DNA from: Adiantum capillus-veneris
Taxonomy: Eukaryota > Streptophyta > Polypodiopsida > Polypodiales > Pteridaceae
DNA length: 64,000 nucleotides
NCBI GenBank assembly: GCA_014529385.2
Contig: CM043971.1
Location: 95,085,840 to 95,149,839 of the forward strand
Reading direction: 5' to 3'
In this document: piece by piece, positions 44,448 to 55,964 of the stretch
Numbering within the stretch: the stretch's first letter is position 1
How the letters are laid out: every line of letters starts with the position of its first letter
Notes under the pieces: generated by a model
Seen by the model: only the letters and a program-made list of their open reading frames with translations
What the model was told of the DNA's origin: nothing
The model's database searches: none
Translations under genes and position numbers: made by a program

Positions 44448-45857
44448 AGCAATCACAATTTTCTTGCAAAACTTAAAAAATTTGACCTAAACACATTCTA
44501 TACACTTAAAACAAGTCCTAAATTGATTTTGGTCAAATTTGGTCTTGCCGGCATCACTTTGTGCTTTGTCGACTCTAAAATCACTGATTTCTGTTACTAC
44601 ACTGCTTGTTGAGTTGGTTAGTCACTTTTGAGGCTTTGGACTTGTCCGCAACGTAGTTGTGAAGCAACTCATCCAATTTTGGCTCATTTGGAGTCAGCTT
44701 GACCTCGTATGTTGAATTTGACGCTTTGTCTCCCTCGAGCTATTTTTTGCTTTTCGAGGGCTTTGCTTGATTGATTTCAAGGAACCAATCATATACATTG
44801 TATATAAACCTCGTAGCTGTCTCTGGAGTCAAAACCAAATTCTGGCATCTGCCAAAAACCTAGCTTTTCTACTGGGGACCCCCTTGACCCCTGCCAAATG
44901 GTCAACTGGTGAAATAGAAAGGTTCTATTATGTTAGGGTATGCTACAGTTCAAATCTCATCCGATTTGGTCGAGCTGGTAGGCCGCTATGGTCAGTTTTT
45001 GGTCGTAGGTCTTCGTGCACTGCTCGGTTTCTAGGGTTTTTTCTAAGGGTTTAGACTAGCTATCGGCCGTACAAAATGGATCATTGATGAGTAAAGAACT
45101 TACCCCTCATGTCTCGTGTGAGACGGAACTAAAAACGGGCAACAGTAGACTCCGGAAAAGACGCACGAAAGAGATCCAAAAGCTCTCTCTGCAAAGGCCA
45201 CAAGTGGAAATGAGGTGGTTTTAGCCTACCTTGGATATCTATACCCGAACTTCCCGAACCATTTTTCCCCATATTCCTCCGTCAATCCTACTAGGCCGTG
45301 AAATCTATGTTAGACTCAAAAATTTCCCCGATCGCATTCCTGTAGCTCATTCTGCAATAATATTTTGCAAAAGTAGGTCTGGCCGCCTAATTTAAGCTTC
45401 CCGCTTCCATCTTCCGATTTTATTGAAAATTTTTGTGCTTGTCTGCCTTGTCTTTTTTATCAACACTGTGTCTTCTGTTTTTCCATCTAAGCTCCTTTGC
45501 TATTTATTATTTATTTTTTACCTGTTTATTGGAAAAAATCAAAGAAAATAACAAAATGTGCTAAAAAAGTAAAGTGAAAATCCAATAATTAAGAAAATCC
45601 ATTGAAAACACAGCTCTATTGTTTTTTGTTGGATTTCTCCATTTTTAAGTCTCAATATCAAGAAAAATGATAAAAAATAACCAAAAAGTACTATTTTTTT
45701 AATGATTTTCTGATAGTATATACACTATTTACACTCATCGGGAAGATAATATCAGTGAATTTTCCCTAATTGATGAATTATAAGGACATTATTAGGTAAT
45801 TTTGCAAAAAATCACACGTTAACATCAAACTTTTTCCTCCCTCTTCAAACATTTCCC
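44448..45857. other. Non-coding, AT-rich in its right half
   Basis: No gene or named repeat. 45420-45860 is strongly A/T-rich. GGCCGCCTAATTT at about 45385 also occurs at about 36505 inside an LTR, so part of this stretch may be a decayed LTR. Confidence 0.4.
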
Positions 45858-46470
45858 TTAATTACTTAGTGCACTTTCACCCCTCCTAGATGGCGTATTC
45901 TGGGACGACTGTGTACATGGGTTGAACAATTGTGTCTTATGCATATCCGTGGTTGGCTCTACCATGCTTTGAAGATCAATGCAGTTCAAACCACTATGTT
46001 GTGCAAGAGTTGGGTCTTGAGTAATTAACTCAAGGGTTTCTGATGTCGAGGTTTGTTGTTGTTGTCTTCCAGAGAGCATATCTTGTAGCTTGTGTGCTCT
46101 CTGCTTGATTGTGTTATCAGGATGCTTCAGCACGCTGATTGCTTTAGGTTTTGGTATCAACAATGGTTTTTTTCGAACTTTTTCTTGACATTGGTAGCTT
46201 GGTTTGCTTGGTGCAGAATGGTGTGGTGGAGTTTTCTACGACTTAACTGTCCATTGCTTGATTGCTTTTACGGTTTGCGGAGAAGATAAGCGCTCTTTTT
46301 TCTTCCAAATACATTTTATGTTAGGCTCCTTGCTCGAAGAAGCTCGTCTCTGTGTTTTGACCTTTGGAACCGTCTTTGGTACTGTCAATGATGTTTTGGG
46401 CACCCAAATTTGAATTGGTTTGTCCTTAAGCTGTGCTTTTGGTACCCAAATTTTCCTGACTCCTTGCATG
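45858..46470 (-). pseudogene. Basic/Gln-rich ORF downstream of a protease fragment
   Basis: Two minus-strand frames. 46236-46469 reads KIWVPKAQLKDKPIQIWVPK, a repeated IWVPK motif, then a Lys/Pro-rich stretch. 45858-46163 is Gln/Thr-rich (RQQQQTSTSETLELI). It follows the protease fragment on the same strand and may be its C-terminal continuation. I do not recognise a family. Confidence 0.35.
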
Positions 46471-46610
46471 CTACTTGTAGCATTTACTTGTCGAAAGGAT
46501 GGAGAAGATTGATTACTTCGTGGTTTTCTCTACTTCTGATTGCCTTTCCATTCCTCCTTGCTTGGTGCAATTGGAACAATGAGTTGTCCGACTTTCGGTG
46601 ATAGCTTGAG

Positions 46611-46990
46611 CTAATTCGTATCCCAATTTGGTACTGCCTTGTATGTCCACATCCATGGAATTCCAAGAATCATCGTCTCATTCATGTGTTCATTTGGTAA
46701 GAATACAAACTGATGAGGACATGAACATCCATGTACTATCACGTTCAAGGTGACTACTCCCAATGTTGGTGTTGGGTTCTTGTTGTATCCTTTGATAGTC
46801 ACTATTCCCGCTCTGTCAATGCTTGACTTGTTGATTTCTTGTACATGGAATAACTGACTGCATTCACTCGAGCTCCTATATCGACCAAAACATTTGTGCT
46901 ATGATTGTTTACTTGTACTTTGATGCGAAGGTCCATTCCATCTATCCATTCATCATCTGTTGATATGGCATCTTTTGGCAATTCCCATCA
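46611..46990 (-). pseudogene. Retroviral-type aspartic protease fragment
   Basis: Minus-strand text DDEWIDGMDLRIKVQVNNH and STNVLVDIGARVNAVS, with DIGA as the active-site triad region (D[ST]GA is usual). After a stop and shift comes TIKGYNKNPTPTLGVVTLNV and then the second protease block MILGIPWMWTYKAVPNW. The order is right for one protease. It lies after an integrase end rather than before RT, which is odd (see findings). Confidence 0.65.
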
Positions 46991-47126
46991 TCGGCCATCT
47001 ATTTCCAAAATGTTGATGGGAATCGGTATCTGTTGATTCATGAGAGCAGCTTTCCATTTGAGTACCTGAAGCCGAGCTTCCTCTTGGGCTTCATCAATAA
47101 CTTGCTATCATTTAATCCTTCTTTAC

Positions 47127-47518
47127 TTGGCTGCATGCATTCTTTCTAGCAATTCATTGGTTAGTGACAAATTGTACTTCTTTAAACGGCATCCACTAAT
47201 CCAATTAGCCATTGGCTCACCATCTAGGGTGGACAACTTAACTGCCCCACTTGGAGATACATCTTCAATGATAAACGGTCCATTTCCCTTTTTCTTAAAC
47301 TTGGGAATGTGTTGCTTAAGGGAATATACTAAAACTAAGTCCCCTTTCTTGAAGATTTTCGTAATTAGGTGGGAATCAAAAAACTATTTTTGTTTTCGCT
47401 TTTGAGCATAGATGTGAGCTACAACAGTTAGCCTTTGCTCATCTAGCTTTTCCAAATCTTCAAGTCTTTCTGAAAATTCATGTCCAGTCCTCTCAAGATT
47501 CTTTGCTACCCTTAGTGT
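47127..47518 (-). pseudogene. Integrase C-terminal fragment (GPY/F domain)
   Basis: Minus strand: ERTGHEFSERLEDLEKLDEQR, then after a stop FKKGDLVLVYSLKQHIPKF, KGNGPFIIEDVSPSGAVKL and WISGCRLKKYNLSL. This is the C-terminal domain of a Ty3/gypsy integrase, with GPF for GPY. It is cut at its N-terminal side exactly at 47519, where the LTR of the neighbouring Tat element begins, so that element or its LTR landed in it. Confidence 0.8.
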
Positions 47519-48480
47519 TGACAGGAACAAAGCGAACCCCGAACCTCGATGGCCTCTAAAACGTCGGGGGCCGAATGGCACACCTCGAGCCTGTCACAGT
47601 AAAGCGAACAGGGGCACCACCTAGCTTTGAGCGGCTAGGACGCAGACCACGATGATGTGAACACCGCAAACTTACACACACACAGATTTACAAATGAAGA
47701 AAACCCTTGAGGGTGTGAGTAGAGAATTATTTCTGCAGTATTTACAATAACCTTCCTTCCAGCGAGGCGGCACATTGTGGTGATCGAGAGGTAGGGAGAA
47801 AAGATGGTGAAACTACTTGGTGCATGACGACTCGATGATTGTGAAGCTTGCTACCAAGATCGTGTATATGTGTGTGCATCGACCATTGGATTCGAGAGGT
47901 GGACGTGGTTCCCTTTACATAGTGCAATTCCCAAAGCAAACCATCCCACAAGCCCCCTTCCCGTGATGCCAATAGTGTCAACTCTTCCCACTAAAACTCT
48001 ACCAAGTGCTGACCTCTCATGAACACCCCCCTCCCGATAGTGACCTCTCAGTGCCCTTTTATAGGTGTTGGCTGCTTGGATTATGGTAATCCCGGTTTGA
48101 TTAGGGTAAGCTAATTGGGGAGACAAGGCAAGGCGATGGGCCCGGTGTGGTTGACCCTTGCTTTGTCTTGGGCGTTATTTAAAATGAAAACCTCTAGGTG
48201 GGCCTTTGTGACCATCAGCTAGAGAGAGAGAATTTACAAATTGGGAATTTACAAGGCTTGGGTGAAAACGGAAGAAATGATGATCATAACCTACAAATTA
48301 CTGAAAATGGCATCGTGGTTGCGTGATGCCGGCGAATGGTGAGTTGTCGGTGCATCGGTGTAGCGTGTACGTCTTTTCGGGGTCGGTCGGGGCATGCCTT
48401 TGACGCATTTCTTCTTTTTGTTGTCAACGGCACGTGATTCAGGTCATCTTCTTTGTTGTCGATGTAGATGGCTTAGAATT
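47519..48480 (-). repeat. 3' LTR of the Tat/Ogre-like element
   Basis: About 962 bp, matching 60940-61929 almost throughout (for example TAGCTTTGAGCGGCTAGGA against TAGCTTTGAGCAGCTAGGA). Minus-strand 3' end ...CCTGTCA. The copies differ by substitutions and by a microsatellite: ACACACAC here, GAGAGA there. Confidence 0.9.
48055..48065 (-). promoter_or_regulatory. TATA box of the 3' LTR
   Basis: CCTATAAAAGG on the minus strand, about 415 bp from the 5' end of the LTR. Identical box in the partner LTR. Confidence 0.6.
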
Positions 48481-49397
<917 letters not shown>

Positions 49398-49426
49398 TAT
49401 TATCGTCCTCAGAGGTCAAACATGAG

Positions 49427-52400
49427 CTATGGGACCAAAGTTACATGTGATGTAGTATGTGTATGGATGATGAGTGACTCTTGATGCTCCAAAATTGTAG
49501 TGATGAGAGTCGCAATGGAGAGCCCACACTTTGGCTGGGAGAGGAAAGTGTGTAGGTCTAAGTTATGGCTGAAAATGTGAGAGAAGCAAGTTTGGATGTG
49601 ACCAAAAGCTGAGCACTCTAGTAGTGTGTGGTACTCATACTCTCGAACTTGCAGTGAGCATAATGTGCACAATCGATTTGACTCTTCTCCATTGCCCCAA
49701 CGCCCTATCTCGCATCGAAGGAAATGGGAGCTAAGCCCAATCGCTGCGATAGTGCGTATCGCGGACAAGGGAATAGGCTCAAGCATGTAAGTGTGAGTAC
49801 GGTTTCCTCTCTCAGCAAAGAACATGGTTTTGTAGTTGGGGGCAATATGGGTGGTGTAATGTATGAAGCGTGACCCACCGGATTTCTCCCAAGCCGTAAT
49901 ACATTGGCGTTGTAGAAAAGCTTCATTCACTTGAGAGTCAATTGAAGCATCATGTAGCAAGTGTAATGCATCCCATCTCCCAAACCACTTCTTTATTTCT
50001 TGCATCCATCCCGTGCTCAAGATCTTGATTTTATGCGTCTTTTGAACTTTTTTGCTTGCTTCCCATGCAATTGTAGGAAGTCGATGTGAGGGGTTTTGAC
50101 GCATCTTTATCATGTACTCCACAACCCTTTCCATGCCCATAACCTCAATTGGAAGAGATCCCGACTCAAGAAGTAGGAGCATATATGGTGTTTGTGTCTT
50201 AACTTGGAGAAAGTTTGTAAGAAAACGCTTTTGGACATTCTCAAACTCTTTCCAAGTAGACTTTGAGATGCTCCCGCCCCACACTTCAACTCCATAAAGA
50301 AGAACCGGTGTCACCAATGCATCAAAAAGATACTTCTTGAGAACCCAACACTTGATGTTTCCCACATTACACATGTTCTCAAATGCATAATATGCTCTCT
50401 TTCCCGCTTCCAAACGACGCATAGCACATTCATGCCACATGTGATTGGATGGAACCTCAAGGCCAAGGTACTTAAAGCTCTCAACAACTTCAAGTGTCTC
50501 ATTGTTGTACACAATGCATGGCTTCTCCTTATGGTTGGTTTTCACAAGCATAACCTTTGTTTTGGATTCATTTAAAATCAGCCCACTACGCAAGCAAAAG
50601 TTCTCAAGGACAACCATAAGCTTTTGTGCATCTTCTAAAGTGTGTGCGAGAAGCACTACATCATCCGCATACAACAAAAGCATGATTACCGCATTGCAAA
50701 TAGTGACCTCTTCAATGCCTTCTTCTTGCATAAAGTCAAGTACCATTTGTTCCAATTGATCGATGCATAGACCAAAGAGAGTTGGTGACAATGGACATCC
50801 TTGTTTAACCCCAATAGTGCTTACAAAAATTTCTGAAATTTCTCTTCCCATGCGCAATTGACAAATCACCTTCTCATAGATTCGAGAAACCGCAAGCATA
50901 AACTCACTTGGCACTTGGAGTTCTTCCATCCTTCTCCACAAATTGTTACGTGGAATCATATCAAAGGCTTTCTTAAAGTCCACAAAACAACAATACAATC
51001 GCTTGCCTTTCAACCGACTTTCCTCCATGAGAACACGAAGAGTGACAAGATGATCAATGGTGCTATGGCATCAACAAAAACCCGCTTGTCCCTTTGCACG
51101 CTTGTCATTCTCTTCATCCCAATCACTCAATTTCATCTCCATTATGCACCTTAACAACTTTGTCATAAGAGACCCAATCATTATAGTCCGGTAGTTTCTT
51201 ACAATCTTTACATCCCCTCCTTTATGCAAAGGCTTAACCCAATTAGTACTCCAATCATAAGGCATACCATGTTGAAGTGCAAGGTTGAACATATCACACA
51301 TCCACTCATGGGTAAAATCTCCCGTCCATTTGATCATCTCTGGCTTGATATCTTGAAGATCTCCCGCTTTGCGAGTGGCCAACTTTTCAAGCCCACCGTA
51401 TACATCCTCAATAGTAAAAAAAGAGGGCATACATGGGAGTGAACCATAAAATGGCATTTTTTCAGCATTTTCTTGCTCATATAATTGCCTACAATGTGTG
51501 TACATATCCACTAGACTCAAGTTACCAAAATTCTCAACCCGCTTGCCCCTCAAGTTTCTCCAAAATCTTCCACATGCATGTGCCTTTTCTTGGACTTGAA
51601 ATTCTTGTTTCTTTACTTCCCATTTTCTTCTCTTCTTTTGAATCAATGCCTTGTATGTATGCAAATGACTTTGATAGTTGTCTTTGTCCATAGTTGCATC
51701 AAGCTTTATCAAGTACATTCGAGCATCTTGACATTCTTTATCAAACCACCTTTTGCGTGATCTATCTTTGTTGGTACCATGGAGATGCTTTATGGCAAAG
51801 CATTCTTCCGCACAAGAACAAATAGCTTTCTTGAAAGTTTCCCATTTAGTTTCCAATGGTGCATCACATTGAAGCTTTGTCATCCATAATTTTTTCTCAA
51901 CCATTTCAATGTACATTGGTGCCCTTTGAAATCCATACATAGTGATAACTTCTCTTTCCTTTGGCTGAGATTATCATGCTTAATTGCTTCTCCACATGAA
52001 AGGTCAATACATAAGGTGCGATGGTCAGATTCCGGGGTCCATTGACCAAACATAAAACTCTTTATGCGGTACATGATGGCTTCAGAGAGTAGCATATAGT
52101 CAATCACACTATCCCCATTATATCTCCTACATGTAAATCCATTGGTTCCACTTCACAAAGATACACCATTGGCAATGAGCATACCCGTGCTATTACACAT
52201 GTGTAAAAGTAACTTTCCATAGTGATCCGGCTCTTTCTCATCCATTGAAGTACGATCATACAAGTGAACTTCCTCCAACTCCCTTGACATGTATGTCATA
52301 TCAAATTGTTGAGTGTCATGTTGCAATGTTTTTGTACGAGCATTCATATCCCCAAATACAATAACATCACCTTCACCTTTAAAATGAGCAATGTCTTGTT

Positions 52401-52818
52401 CAAAATCAGAAAATGGATGATCTCTATCCATGCAAGCATAAAAGGGAGAGTCATGATGAGGAATGTAGCAACCGGCTACAAAAATGGGTGCTCTTTTTGG
52501 TGTCATAATTTTCAGCCATACATAAAGTTTGTACTTGTCATCTTTCACAATTGATACAAAATCTTCCAATCCTTTCTTAACCATACATGCTACCCCTCCT
52601 TGTCCTCTTTGTTGCTTGAGATTCTTTGACCACATCAATGAATGTACATTGTAATCCTCCAAGCCGTTAATCCTTTGTGTATCATGCTCCCAAGTTTCAA
52701 CAAGAAGTACAACATCGGCTTTGCTTGTTAGTTCATCAACGCCAACCCCCGCATTCCATGGGTATCCATTACAATTCCAAAAGCATATTTTCAATTGTAA
52801 CTCGGTCTCATAGGTCAC
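49427..52818 (-). pseudogene. LINE ORF2: endonuclease, reverse transcriptase, zinc motif
   Basis: It starts with ATG at 52818, only 6 bases after the ORF1 stop. Endonuclease: KICFWNCNGYPWN, ADVVLLVETWE, VIVFGDMNAR and PESDHRTLCID. RT: WVKPLHKGGDVKIVRNYRT, LYCCFVDFKKAFDMIPR, GVKQGCPLSPTLFGL and the catalytic YADD (LLLYADDVVLLAH, bases 50671-50660). The C-terminal zinc motif is CTLCSLQVREYEYHTLLEC (about 49630-49680). Lesions: TGA at 52153-52155 and TGA at 51071-51073, both in otherwise continuous frames and both explicable as CGA to TGA, and one frameshift near 51950. Apart from these the protein reads through about 1,130 codons. Confidence 0.92.
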
Positions 52819-52824
52819 GCATCC

Positions 52825-53775
52825 CTATTTGCTTGAGGGACTTGCCTCCTCCTTGGGCACATTTTCTTCATGAGAGATCTCCTTGTTTTTATTATTCTTT
52901 TCCTCATATGCCTTACGACGCATATTTTGTTGCTTAATAGTGCGATCTTCACATACAAAACATTTTGTATCCCTCAAATAGATCCAACTATTATCAAGGA
53001 TAATCTTTTGCTTGGTCTCATCCAGCATGGTGCCTACAATTGGCCGTTCTCCCGAGCGAGGAGCTCCTTGCTTCCCCACTCTATGTGCTCCATAGACCAT
53101 AACTCCGGACATGCCAAAGTGTGTTTTGAAGAAATCTTCAATAAAAATGGCAAGAGAAGGAGGTGTCTCTAACTTCTCTTCGGGAATTCCACGAATAACA
53201 ATGTTCTTGGAACGTCGCTCCCGTTCCTTCAACTCCTCCACATCCACATCCTCAACATTCTTTGTTTGAACCATAGCTTGCATGAGTGAGGAATTAGAAA
53301 CCACATTGCTACCACATACATAAGCCCAAGACTTGTTTGTGCATACATTTTTCATGCCGCATACATCCCGGCTCATAGTGTCAAATTTCTCCTCTTTCAA
53401 TACATGGTCATGCTCTACTTTGCTCATCCACTCCTTCAAAGCATTCAAGTCCACAAGAGAGCATTTACATTCCTTGAATTCCTCTTCAAGTTTCATCAAA
53501 CGTGTTGTTTGCATCTCAAGTGTCTTCTTGAGATTCTCATTCTCAACCACAAGTACCCTTAGTGTGCCATTCTCCATTGCAAGTGCTTGTAAGTCTTCGC
53601 CTTGTTTGTTTACAGTCTCTTGCAATGATACCAAGTACGCCATGATCATGGTTTTCGATGTCGTTGGTTGGGTGGTTGTGTTGCTATCTCCACACTTAGG
53701 AGATTTTGGATCATTTTCCACAACGGTTGTGGACCTTGTTGAAGAAGAAGAACCCTTGCGAGTTCCTGAAGACAT
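52825..53775 (-). CDS. LINE ORF1 protein, intact
   Basis: 316 codons, no lesion. Ser/Thr-rich start (SSGTRKGSSSSTRST), then a long coiled coil (about residues 45-135: LQETVNKQGEDLQALAMENG, LKKTLEMQTTRLMKLEEEF). An RRM-like core follows from about residue 190 (SKNIVIRGIPEEKLE, VMVYGAHRVGK, IILDNSWIYLRDTKCFVCED). The C-terminus is basic (RRKAYEEKNNKNKE). This is the L1 ORF1p plan: an RNA-binding trimeric chaperone that coats element RNA. The ATG at 53775 is the first in frame and lies just 53 bp from the 5' end. Confidence 0.88.
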   Translation of the reverse strand: MSSGTRKGSSSSTRSTTVVENDPKSPKCGDSNTTTQPTTSKTMIMAYLVSLQETVNKQGEDLQALAMENGTLRVLVVENENLKKTLEMQTTRLMKLEEEFKECKCSLVDLNALKEWMSKVEHDHVLKEEKFDTMSRDVCGMKNVCTNKSWAYVCGSNVVSNSSLMQAMVQTKNVEDVDVEELKERERRSKNIVIRGIPEEKLETPPSLAIFIEDFFKTHFGMSGVMVYGAHRVGKQGAPRSGERPIVGTMLDETKQKIILDNSWIYLRDTKCFVCEDRTIKQQNMRRKAYEEKNNKNKEISHEENVPKEEASPSSK

Positions 53776-53826
53776 TGTATGTAAAATAAGAGATGAGAGT
53801 CAATTTTCTTGAACCTGTTCACTTCG

Positions 53827-54440
<614 letters not shown>

Positions 54441-54643
54441 AACAAACCTTTCCTTCCTTAGGGTGTGGTTCTCACAGTCACGGTTTCGAAAGCCGGCCAT
54501 CATTAGCCCTCCCATCTGGCTAGAGGCATTCATGCTTCTAGACCTTCCTCTGCATCTTTAGTTGTGGATTTAGAGGGTTCTCCCTCTTCTGGAATGTCTA
54601 GCATGAATTTTGGATCAAACCTAAGAAAGTACCTTTTCGGCCT

Positions 54644-55560
54644 TCATCCATTGACCCTAGTCTTGTGAATTCTCCCATCTGCTTCCATCAGCTTATAGCT
54701 GTCGTTGTCATAGCGTTTCTTAACAATGAATGGTCCTTCCCATCTGGGTTGAAATTTCTTGTCCTTCCTGGTGTCGAATCTGTTGTCGTATCTCAGCACT
54801 AACATACCTTTTTCCAGTCCCTTTTCTTTAAGCCCTTGATTGAAAGTGAGTCGGCGTCGTTCTGCCTGTGCTGCATAGTGAGTGATGGCTTCTTCCCTAT
54901 CTAGTTGGAGCCTCTCCAGATCCAGGATGTGGTTTCGGAGATTTATAATCGGGCGATGTATCTGGCTAGCCAAGACTCGTAGGCTGGCTATCTGTACCTC
55001 AATGGGTAGAATTGCCTCTTTCCCATAAACTAGATGGAAAGGGGTGAATCCTAGTTATGTTCGGAACGTCGTTCGGTAGGCCCAAAGAGCTGCCATGAGA
55101 TGTTTATCCTAGTATCCTATGTGATTGTTCACCTATTTTGTGATGATTTTACAAATCATTCCATTTACCTTCTCTACCAGACCATTGCATTGTGGATAGT
55201 ATGGTGTGGAATGTCGGCGTGTGATGCCTAACTTCTTCATCAGTTCTCCCACCAAATCGCCTCTGAAACCTGGTCCTCTATCTGATATTATCTCAAGAGG
55301 AGTGCCAAAACGGCAACAGATATGCTCAAAAATGAACTTTTCTACCTCTTGGGTTGTAATGCGGGTGGTGGTTGTTGCCTATGCCCATCGAGTCATGCAG
55401 TCTACACCCACTATGATGTACAGTTTACTTGAGTGGGCCATATGAGATGATAGGATTTTGTGGATCGTAGGTTAATGTGCGATCACTGGCTACTTGACAA
55501 GCCTTACATGTTTTACACCAATGGTGTACATCCCTGTTCAAGCTAGACCAAGAATATCCT
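54644..55560 (-). pseudogene. Tat integrase, lightly broken
   Basis: Minus strand. Zinc-finger Cys pair HWCKTCKACQVASD (about 55530). The core has YIIVGVDCMTRWA (first Asp), PLEIISDRGPGFRGDLV (second Asp) and STPYYPQCNGLVEKVNGM (Glu). After a stop near 55110 it continues LMAALWAYRTTFRT, TPFHLVYGKEAILPIEVQ, then an open stretch to 54644 with KGMLVLRYDNRFDTRKDKKF and the GPF motif (RWEGPFIVKKRYDND). All three catalytic residues are present, though several frameshifts and stops interrupt it. The linker to the RT frame (55561-55964) is scrambled by shifts. Confidence 0.82.
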
Positions 55561-55964
55561 GCTTGTAGAATCTTCCTACTGGTGATATCTAGAGCAAAAT
55601 GACCGCTGCAGATGCCATCATGGCAACTTGAAATTACCTATGTGATCTCACTAGAGATTGGCACCCGCCTGAGAATCTGATCCTTGCCCTTACAATACAA
55701 GTGGTTATTTACAACGCGGTATCCGGTAGCCTTCCTTACCAGCCACTGCTTCTGGCCTTTGGTGTATCCTTCCAGACATTCTCCTCTATCTAGAAAGCTG
55801 ACGACATCAGGCATAGCATCACTACCTTGAAAGAGGGGTAGCTTCAGTTTGATGGCTCCTACGAGAACGTCTTGTATTCTTTCTTTTGCTAGAGCATCTG
55901 CATCCTGATTTCTTCTCTGGGGACATGAAATAGTTTCACTGCTTCAAACTTCCTTAGAAGATCC

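Larger units (their letters stand above)
49395..53828 (-). mobile_element. LINE bounded by (GA)n on both sides
   Basis: A nearly complete two-ORF LINE. Its 5' end abuts (GA)32 (53829-53892) and its 3' end abuts (GA)29 (49337-49394). The 5' UTR is only 53 bp. The 3' end on the minus strand reads GACGATAATAAAG and then TCTCTC..., with AATAAA just before the junction and no poly(A). L1-type ORF1 (coiled coil plus RRM-like) and ORF2 (endonuclease, RT, zinc motif) are present. Few lesions: two in-frame TGA and one frameshift in ORF2, so insertion is fairly recent. Confidence 0.92.

Noticed and set aside
52306-53812. + strand open frames across the LINE
   Set aside because: They are antisense shadows of the LINE ORF1 and ORF2, which have clear domain motifs on the minus strand.
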